A stretch of DNA of 64,000 nt from Atrina japonica (lineage: Eukaryota; Mollusca; Bivalvia; Pterioida; Pinnidae). The position numbers were made by a program, and so were the translations under genes. Below, one piece after another: positions 57,301 through 64,000 of this stretch; the first letter of the stretch is position 1, and every line of letters starts with the position of its first letter. The notes under the pieces were generated by a model. It made no database searches. It had not been told where the DNA came from and saw only the letters and a program-made list of their open reading frames with translations. The stretch spans positions 487,501-551,500 of the forward strand of contig BROG01000467.1 of assembly GCA_030159075.1 (NCBI GenBank), read 5' to 3'.

Positions 57301-60265
57301 ATAAACATTTGCATTTTTAAATGGACGACAGGAATATTAATTGTTAGCGTATTTCATTCACTCTAGGTCAATATATGCACGATATGTTAATTTCTACAAC
57401 TTTTTAATCCTAGTTTTGGCATAATGATGGGCCATCATGTCTTTATCTCATTTTTCTTTGTCTTTTACTATATTTATTCATTAAATCATTCCATTAATTT
57501 TAATTTCTTTGTGGCATATACATGTACAGTTTTTATACATACATGGAATTTGTTTGAAGTTGATAACAAAATTAGGATTTTGTTAACTAAACACGGCTTT
57601 ACAATGAGACCTTATCACTCGAAAATGCGACTAGTTTTTTAGCAATTGGCGAGTGTTTTTCCCTAAGCCAGGAGATTTTTTAAAGATATACCAAGTTTTG
57701 GTTCTTTTTGGCCACTTTTGGGTCCTAGCCCCTTTTCATTTGCATACTTTCTCATGGGGATGCTAGATGCCAAGTTTGGCTAAAATTGGCACACATTTTC
57801 TTGAAAAGAAGTCGAAAATGTGTAAAAGTTAACGATGGATGACAAAAGCAATAGGTCACCTTGAACCTTTAGCTCTTGTCCCTGGGCAAGAAAATGCAAA
57901 ACAATTGGTTTGAAACAGAACTTTACTTGTCCAATATTTACTGACAATTTTTTTCTCTTTATAATGCACTTGTCCACGGACACCCAAAATAAAAAAATTA
58001 CACATGTCGGGACAGTAAATGTAAAGGGTCTTGATATAGTCATAATAGTGAAATTCATTTTTGCAAACTGATTTATGTGCTAATACTGTACATACCAAAC
58101 TAAAACAGACAAACTGTTTCATGTGAACATAACCTTCCAATTTTCCCCAGAAGTAGTTCATTTTGTACTATAGCAGAGTTTTTGAAATTCTCCGGTCTTA
58201 ACAGAAAAAACGGTAAATTTTACAAATGTTCAGTGATATCTATCTGATAACTGGTCCAAATGACCAGTAATTTTTCTATTTCTTTGCAATTGTGTATATA
58301 TACAGACCAGTAAAAAACATTTTTTAACCCAATGGAATTCCATTATTCACTGGTCCAGTTGACCAGTAATTTTGTTTTATTTCAAAATGTCTGCTATAGT
58401 CCCTAAATTTCCCTGAGCGGCTGGTTATGGTTGATTAAAAAAGAAATGGTTGATACCTACCACTTAAATTAAACATAACGGTATCCTATGTATACTGACT
58501 GATTTATCCATGCCCAAGACAAATAATAATTAATCCGTATTGTACCAGATATTCGCACTCAAATTAATTTTACTTTGGTTATGGCAGCTATCTTTGGAAT
58601 TTTGAAAGCGGAAGTGAAAGAAAGGGAACGTTTATTGGCCATACTGAGTTAGTCTGGCTCCCTGATTGATGAATACACTCATTGATTCCTTACTATAATA
58701 ATATATACCGGTATTGGGAGTTATTCCCCTTCATATAACTCTTGTGAAGAGAGGTGCGAGTATATTAATGATTACTCAAATGACCCAATTTACTGACATA
58801 GCATGGATAACACAGAGATTCCCATAGGAAGTGTATTTTCAAAAACTGAAGCGACCAAACAAATAAAAACATATAGAGAAAAGATATAAGATATACTTTT
58901 TTCGTTTTTAATTATATCAGTTAAAATATTTTTATTTTGATGAAATTCATTTTGAAATTCATGACTTTATATGGCTCAGACTATAGTAGCAAGCTTCTAG
59001 TTTCTTTAAAATACAATTTTCTATATTTTTATACTAGTTTGGGGTTTTGGGTTGGGGGGGTGGTCATGAAAAACTGTGCCATCAGAAACTTCAACTTTAA
59101 TTAAAAAGATGCAGATGTATGATGCCAAAATTAGAGAGAGAGAAAAAAAACCAAAACACCTGGGATATAATGATTATTAAAACTATTGAGCAGAGAAAAT
59201 CAGACTGTTGACCCAATGTAAGATTTTTGTTTGTTTATTTTTTTAACATCCCACTCAAGAATCTTTCATTAATATGGAGACGTCATCAAATCCCAGTGAA
59301 GGGCTTCAAATTTTGGCCTATGCTCGGCATTTACGACCATTGAGCAGTGAGGGTTCTTTAACGTTTCGACACCTACTGTGACACAGGACCTCAGTTTTTA
59401 CTGTCTCATCCAAAGGATAGTAAACCAACATACCGTTGGCTGAACTCGAACTCATGATCAAGGGTTGAGCGCGCAACCAACTGAGCCAGCTGGCTCCCCA
59501 ATGTTAGAAATTATCCAATAACAATTGTCATGCTCATGAATGGATACACACTGGAATCTCCTTATCTCAAAACTCACGGGAACACCCTATTACTTTGAGA
59601 TATCCGGAATTCAAGATAACTGAAATTTTAAATTAACACATTATAAATATCAGGAACAGACTTTCAATTTTGACCTATCTGGATTTTCGAATCATCCAAT
59701 TTCGACATAACGAGATTTCACTGTATGTAGATCACATTTATCATGGATAATTATTATGGTAATTTTTACCTAAAATTTAAGAATTTAAATACAATTGAAT
59801 CTTGTTATGTCTAAATTGGAAGAGTCGGAATTCTGGATATCTCAAAGTTGAATGTCCTTGGAATAACAATTTTTAGGTTGGGGTGGGGCTTTGGATGGAT
59901 CAGTTGTATTATATCAAACAAACTTTTTTTTTCATTTTTGGCCAGGTAAGACAGCCAAATAATAGTAGTTGAGCTGCTACAATAGTAATACTTACTGTGA
60001 ATATTTAATTGCATTATAACTATTTGTTCAGGCTCACTGCTAACATCAAATGAGATCTTGTACTTGTCCTTCGTACTGCCCATAATAACGTTGAATTTTG
60101 TAATTGTAACATCATTATGCAACCATGCCGTACTGAGTTCATTGACTAGAGTAAACATATTTCGTCCTGGTATTACACATGTCAGGTTTACAGACTCCCC
60201 AGGATTGACCATGATCGGCTCCTTAGGAGTAACTATCGGAGTTGGCAATGTTGCATTCAGAAAGC
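45245..60265 (-). CDS. Immunoglobulin-superfamily surface protein, probably GPI-anchored (3' part)
   Basis: Six minus-strand exons join in phase: 60265-59996, 56472-56377, 54002-53664, 52103-51925, 48287-48152 and 45327-45245, giving 366 codons before TAA. Ig domain 1 is split over two exons: PGESVNLTC and STAWLHND, then KADAGTYTCRV, the canonical Cys-Trp-DxGxYxC pattern. Domain 2 is mostly in one exon, with Cys in TPTCITRG and NNVTLKCVA. Domain 3 (two exons) has EITCMVALAGITC and KLIWED but no normal F-strand YxC. The protein ends in SAASPIYSGASILVFIVTMV then IQSLL, a hydrophobic tail with no cytosolic residues preceded by small residues, as in GPI signals. Several N-glycosylation sites are present (NAT, NLT, NAS, NVT, NTS, NST). 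Adhesion or recognition at the cell surface is the general family role; no specific orthologue is recognised. The 5' exons are upstream, mostly outside the window. Confidence 0.88.
45930..48060. repeat. 66-bp satellite array in the last Ig intron
   Basis: The consensus unit is GGAAATCACTGATTAATAAC, CCTATATGCTAACATACCTA, CACAAAGCTTGAAGTACATG, TAATAT (66 bp). Roughly 30 units are present. Some runs are perfectly regular (46440-46620, 47290-47480); others are truncated, inverted in order or fused. Near the right end the units lengthen by an insert with TTGCATTTTATCATCTTTTT and CAGACATCTGATGACACAAC. No spacers, so not a CRISPR. Confidence 0.95.
48516..49376. mobile_element. Repeat R5, second copy
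   Basis: Starts AACAAGAGTACAAATTGGCC then TTTATGGTCACCTGAG and ends GGCTCAAGTGACTAAAAAAC, giving the same terminal pair as 24553-26516. The interior has two related modules, each with GGATGC(C/T)ACATGCCAAGT. It lies in the Ig intron between 48287 and 51925. Confidence 0.65.
49430..51080. repeat. Compound repeat: modules of about 155 bp, interrupted by a SINE
   Basis: Blocks with TCCAACATGGCTGAC, GGAAGTTTGTTACC, ATTTCTCAAAAAGTACTG and TTGAAATTTGACATGAGGTT recur about four times from 50085 to 50870. A complete SINE family 1 copy is inserted in the second or third. The left part (49430-49870) is a further repeat with CACCTGGTCAAAATTGCAG and GGTCACCCAAAGGTCCAGGT. Confidence 0.6.
50336..50623 (+). 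mobile_element. Complete SINE family 1 with target duplication
   Basis: tRNA-derived head (A box TGGCTCAGTTGGTAGTGCGC, B box GAGTTCGAG), conserved body with CCCGTGTCACAGTAGG and GAACCCTCACTGCTCAATGG, and an A-rich tail. It is flanked by TTAAATTTGACATGA on both sides (50321-50335 and 50624-50638), a 15-bp target-site duplication. Confidence 0.88.
51408..51585. repeat. Minisatellite, 29-bp unit, about six copies
   Basis: TTATGCTCCTATCTCAAATA plus CATAGAGAG, nearly perfect. Confidence 0.93.
51664..51846. repeat. Polypurine tract (GGA/GAA)
   Basis: About 180 bp of almost only purines on the plus strand, with GGAAGGAGAGGAAGGAGAAG-type blocks twice, 80 bp from the 3' end of an Ig exon. Poly-Arg and poly-Leu frames across it are artefacts. 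Confidence 0.95.
52358..53345. mobile_element. TIR element with target duplication (988 bp)
   Basis: Perfect 13-bp terminal inverted repeats CAGGGTTCGAAAA (52358-52370) and TTTTCGAACCCTG (53333-53345). GAATG flanks both ends, a 5-bp target duplication. Subterminal GGCGAGTAAG/CTCGCCC-type motifs are also inverted. The ends resemble hAT-type CAGGG termini, but hAT elements make 8-bp duplications, so the superfamily is open. No transposase frame. Confidence 0.8.
55230..55450. repeat. Irregular minisatellite
   Basis: GATGCACTGCCTCTCACTCT and close variants recur about seven times at uneven 25-45 bp spacing in an Ig intron. Confidence 0.8.
55702..55982 (-). mobile_element. Complete SINE family 1, inverted
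   Basis: Head at the right (GCGCGCTACCGACTGAGCCA is the inverted A box; GAGACTCGAACTC the inverted B box), tail TTGTTGTTTAACGTCCCACT at the left. Flanked by TTCATCTTTACA at 55690-55701 and 55983-55994, a 12-bp target duplication. Confidence 0.88.
57190..57420 (+). repeat. Repeat R4, uninterrupted copy
   Basis: GGCATACAAGCTGTAAAAAT, AAAAGTTTCAAATATTTTAT, GACAGGAATATTAATTGTTA and TATTTCATTCACTCTAGGTC occur in the same order as at 19010-19460, without the R1 insertion. Confidence 0.55.
57655..57885. repeat. Repeat R5 fragment
   Basis: GGGGATGCTAGATGCCAAGT, AGAAGTCGAAAATGTGTAAA and GCAATAGGTCACCTTGAACC match the right part of 48516-49376. Confidence 0.65.
59224..59496 (-). mobile_element. SINE family 1, inverted, older copy
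   Basis: Tail TTTTTTTAACATCCCACTCA at the left, inverted head CAACTGAGCCAGCTGGCTCC at the right. Flanks CCCAATGTAAGA (59212-59223) and CCCAATGTTAGA (59497-59508) are a 12-bp target duplication with one change. Confidence 0.8.
59540..59730. mobile_element. Small mariner/pogo-like TIR element
   Basis: CACTGGAATCTCCTTATCTC at the left pairs with the reverse complement of GACATAACGAGATTTCACTG at the right, next to TA. About 190 bp, non-coding. Confidence 0.55.
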
Positions 60266-60896
60266 CTGAAATATAAAAAATATATCATTACACATATGTA
60301 AAATATATGCACAAGAATTTTCTTAACCCCTAAATTCTGGGTCCAGGATATGAAAAATTAGGAAAATATGAACATTCTAACTAAAACAGAAAAACTGAAT
60401 TTGAGGCATTTCTTTAAAAATACTTTATTCTTTACTTTTGAATTGCAAATTAGGAATTTTTGTATACATTTTGGGAAAACACAGGTCATTTTCACGTTGG
60501 GAATGGGTCCCGTAACCCCAAAACGGCCTTGGAAATCCATAATACAAATATTAAAATAACTGAGACAATCTGCCTTCATCATGTTTTAGAAGTTTGAAAA
60601 CATTTTATTTGATATTTCAAAAATATTTCATATTATGTTGTCTTCAAAATTATTAGCCACATAAGCCATTGATTGATTAGTATGACTTAGGCATTGCTTT
60701 GAGAGAGAGCGCAGCTCCTTCTTTTACACATATGGGAAAAAGGAGATTGTCCAAACTTAAACAATAGACGAAATATCTGAATTTACGAAATATCTGAATT
60801 CAGGATAGTGAGTTGTAAACAAGATATTATATACAACAGGGATCAAAGACATGCATGTCATGATGACAAAATTAATGACCACACCTCAAAAATAGT

Positions 60897-61067
60897 AAAC
60901 CTCGACATATTGTCAAACCCATTATGCCGCCAAAATTCAGGAAAATGAAAAGTGGAGGTATATCAGGGGTAAATACACACACACACAGTTCACTCCCGTT
61001 ATAACGTTACCTTTTGTTTTTTCCGAATTTTGGCGGTATAATGGGTTTGGCATTATATCAAGGTTTA
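60897..61067. mobile_element. Foldback element with about 47-bp arms
   Basis: AAACCTCGACATATTGTCAA then ACCCATTATGCCGCCAAAAT (60897-60945) is the near-perfect inverse of 61018-61067. The loop of about 75 bp includes (CA)n and CACTCCCGTTATAACGTTAC. Confidence 0.7.
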
Positions 61068-62067
61068 TTCCTTACGTCATTGAAATCATTTTAATTCGCA
61101 TAAATAAATATATAAAGGTTTTAAGTACAAGACACTGAATACATGCATATGGTTTATATATTTTTTTAATCTATATCTAAAATACATACAAATATTTCTG
61201 AAATAGGTCTACATCACATTAATATTAAAGGATAACAAAATATTAATAGTATATGTTTTGGATACCGTAAACTCTAAGTCACATTCTAATTTCTATAACT
61301 TGTAAAATGTACATTTACTCACTTTAAGAAAAAGGTTGATAACCTGCAACTGTTTTGCACTCATTGAATGAGATCGCAGGATACATGTATTTGACTTGCT
61401 TTAGTTATAAGATTTTTGTCTGAATTTTGTAAACCCTCCAGATATCGTACGGCAACGGCCATAGCTGTTTTGGCCTCAATCTCTCACACAGAGCTGTCAG
61501 TACTTTCACTCCGAATGCAAGCAAGAACAACAAATCTGTGCAAGTGATTGCTTGGGCCTGTGTAAACATGACAATAGAAGGTGAAGGGGTGTCATCATCG
61601 TAACACCCAAATTCAGCGTCATCACCATGAAGAGATTTAATGATAAAATCATCTTTGAACGTGTAAAATTGTCAAAATGTTTCTCACTGTTTATAAATTC
61701 ATGGACAGGACGGTACCAGTCTTCTAAATAACGACACCTGCACATCAAATACTGACAAAATTTAATCAAAAATGATTTTTACCAGTGTAAAAACAATAAT
61801 ATGATAACTCCAGATGTGTATATTTTGGGTGTCATGTATTGTAATCGACAATATCTCTCTTCAGCAAGTGTTAAAATTGTCCATTTTAGTAATATTTATA
61901 TTATCAAGTATATATTCACACTGCATACTATACCCTATTTACAACACACTGTACCAAACACTAGACAATTAACTCTAAATCAGTGTCTAATCCATGTTTA
62001 TTTAACACCAATTACCAACCAGTACTCAACATTGTTTACATGTGTATATATACCCCTGGTAATTTAC

Positions 62068-62124
62068 CTGGTGCTGCATATGGTCGGAATTTACACGCAT
62101 AAATGACCTTTTGTACTTGAAAGT
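62068..62124 (-). CDS. Possible upstream exon of the Ig gene
   Basis: Between CCGCCCCAG and GTAAATTACC, 57 bp read TFQVQKVIYACKFRPYAAPG ending in phase 1. That phase is exactly what the exon at 60265 needs (G plus GC). The YACKF segment could be the F strand of another Ig domain. The acceptor is weak and the exon short, so this remains tentative. Confidence 0.4.
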
Positions 62125-62588
62125 CTGGGGCGGATGATGATGTGCAGATAATGGTGTGCAGAATTTGGCATTATATAGGGTGAATAATACTGAATTACAT
62201 GGGAGGAAATATATATATATCTCAGGGGCTGAAAATTCCTTAAGTCCGAGACCTACATATTTTACTTTTGGACCCTGTCGTTTTCCTGCTGTGTGGGTCC
62301 GACGACCTAACAAGTCTGAATCAGTGAATTACTTTTCTGTCAAACTTTCTTTCTAACTTTTATTTGTTTCTTTTGAAAAGTTCAATTGTCATTATGATTT
62401 TGTGGCAGTTTTTGGTCTATATTATAATTCTGTATTTCCACATTTTATAAATGTTATATGTATTGATTGATTATATTAAAGATTTAACTAAGATTTATTG
62501 TAATTGGACCCATATGTTAGAGGACCGTACCCTGGCAATATTTATCAAAAAAGTCCTGGACCCAAGCAGCTGAAAGAAAATTTTCAGC

Positions 62589-62623
<35 letters not shown>

Positions 62624-64000
62624 TTTTTCTGTCAATTTTGGGGAAAAGCCATTGGAAATTTTAACGTGTCATATTGGGAAAAATTGTGTGCACACATGGA
62701 AATCTAAATACATTTTTTAAATGCAAGTTCCCCTTGCATTATTATTACTTTTTATAAGGACCATGAGCTCAACATCAAATTGAGAATTTTTTTTTATCAA
62801 ATATGGAAACAATTCGTTCATTTTGCATTGGGAATGGTGCCAAATCTTGGTCCTGTGGATGCTATAGAGAACGGTCTGATACATGTACATCTATATGGAC
62901 TTGGTACATACTAGATATACTGCATAGTAATCTTAGCTTGACAATCTTTACTTATCAACAACAGAATGTATACAATCTGATTTTCATTCAATATACTTGT
63001 AAGTAAACATACTTATATCCATCTGTCAACCACATGTCTCTCTTAACTATTAAAATGTCAACTGTTGTGATTATTCTACAAGCACATGACCACACAGGCT
63101 GATAAATAAAGAAGAACAGATTCTAGTATTTCCATGTAGTTTTGTGCATTTCTGAATTTCCAAATTTCAATAAAATGTTGCTGAAATTGCCAATTCAAAA
63201 GGCCCAGGCCCCATTCCCAAAAGAGTGGAAAATCTGTGTCAGAATTTACAATCAGGAGCTGTCCTAGGTAAAATATTAGAAGCCAGAAATTGGTTCCATT
63301 AAGCTGTTTTACTCATCCCTTTTTTCTGATTTTTGTAATGCCTGGGCACTTAATGGGTCAAATACAGTAATATTAATATGATGCATGTAGTTGCTATGAC
63401 CCTCAATTTCTTAAATGTATCATGAGAAGATAATATGTGTTTACAATTTATCTAACTGAAGTCAAACAATTTTTTCCATTGAAAATATCATTATTCTAAT
63501 GTATACATGTATGTCATTTACATTGTACAGCTTACGTTATATGATGTAAAGTGTGGACATTATTTCTATATACAACACAGCGGTCTCAATTCAATATTTC
63601 TCACTTTAAATTGTTTATGAAAATACAGTAAAACTTTGGTGACTCGAATGTCAGTGAGTCAAATTTCTTGATGTTTCAGGCATAATCACAAGAAAAACAC
63701 TGGATTCCTTACTATTTACAAGTTGGTATCTATGTTTAACACAATATATATCTAGAACACTTGTTCTTTAACATGGTTATGCAATCAAATGCACTGTGAA
63801 GAATGTATCTCTGATAGAAATACACCCTAGGCCAAACTGATGAGTTTCTGATAAGTGATAATTAGTAGGTCATTAACCTTATTATGTATCTTAACCAAGG
63901 ACATTAGCAACACTGCAGATCATACATGTACACGGTGCACTGAGTTCTGCATATCTCCAAACTAATACAAACAAAGCCTTACTTGTGTACACAGTAACAT
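62125..64000. other. AT-rich flank upstream of the visible Ig exons
   Basis: Probably intron or 5' region of the Ig gene. I see a (TA)n at 62590-62620 and one half of a pogo-like end (ACAGTAAAACTTTGGTGACT near 63626). No convincing exon on either strand. Confidence 0.5.

Noticed and set aside
62026..62313. 95-codon minus-strand frame
   Set aside because: No domain, includes an ATATAT stretch, and it is out of frame with the tentative Ig exon at the same place.

Overview
This window looks like AT-rich, intron-rich genomic DNA from a lophotrochozoan animal, most likely a bivalve mollusc. The reasons are animal gene families with GT-AG introns, very abundant microsatellites, and several interspersed repeat families (tRNA-headed SINEs, short TIR elements) that I associate from memory with bivalve genomes. 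The species cannot be fixed from the sequence alone. Most open reading frames here are microsatellite or intron shadows. The real genes were assembled by joining exons whose splice sites, reading phases and protein families agree.

Four genes are supported. (1) The 3' part of a class B (secretin-family) GPCR, closest to vertebrate parathyroid hormone receptors, lies on the + strand at 537-9986: seven exons, 301 codons, TM3 to the C-terminus; its 5' exons lie before the window. (2) A two-exon gene for an orphan secreted protein of 651 aa lies on the + strand at 14384-21467: a 27-bp signal-peptide exon, a 5.1-kb intron and one large exon with a Ser/Asp/Glu tract and a very basic tail. (3) A complete polypeptide N-acetylgalactosaminyltransferase (GALNT family, GT27 plus ricin-type lectin) lies on the - strand, 37442 down to 23211: 11 coding exons, 651 aa. 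(4) The 3' part of an immunoglobulin-superfamily surface protein lies on the - strand, 60265 (possibly 62124) down to 45245; it ends in a hydrophobic tail typical of GPI anchoring.

Layout: 1-10 kb GPCR; 10-14.4 kb 3' flank and spacer rich in microsatellites; 14.4-21.5 kb secreted protein, with a GC-rich island in its intron; 21.5-23.2 kb convergent spacer; 23.2-37.4 kb GALNT, whose introns carry a 2-kb repeat, a roughly 1.2-kb tandem repeat and many simple repeats; 38-45 kb AT-rich spacer, part of which may be 3' UTR of the Ig gene; 45-62 kb Ig gene, with a 66-bp satellite in its last intron; 62-64 kb mostly featureless.

The most unusual observations are a 67-bp ungapped, diverged copy of part of the secreted-protein coding exon placed upstream of that gene's first exon between two (GA)n tracts; the orphan protein itself; a scrambled 66-bp satellite; a full TIR element with a short target duplication; a SINE nested in a tandem module with a 15-bp target duplication; and a TIR element whose interior is a 41-bp tandem array plus a perfect 20-bp hairpin. 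There is no sequence evidence that the four genes act in one pathway. A secreted Ser-rich protein beside an O-glycosylation enzyme is suggestive only.
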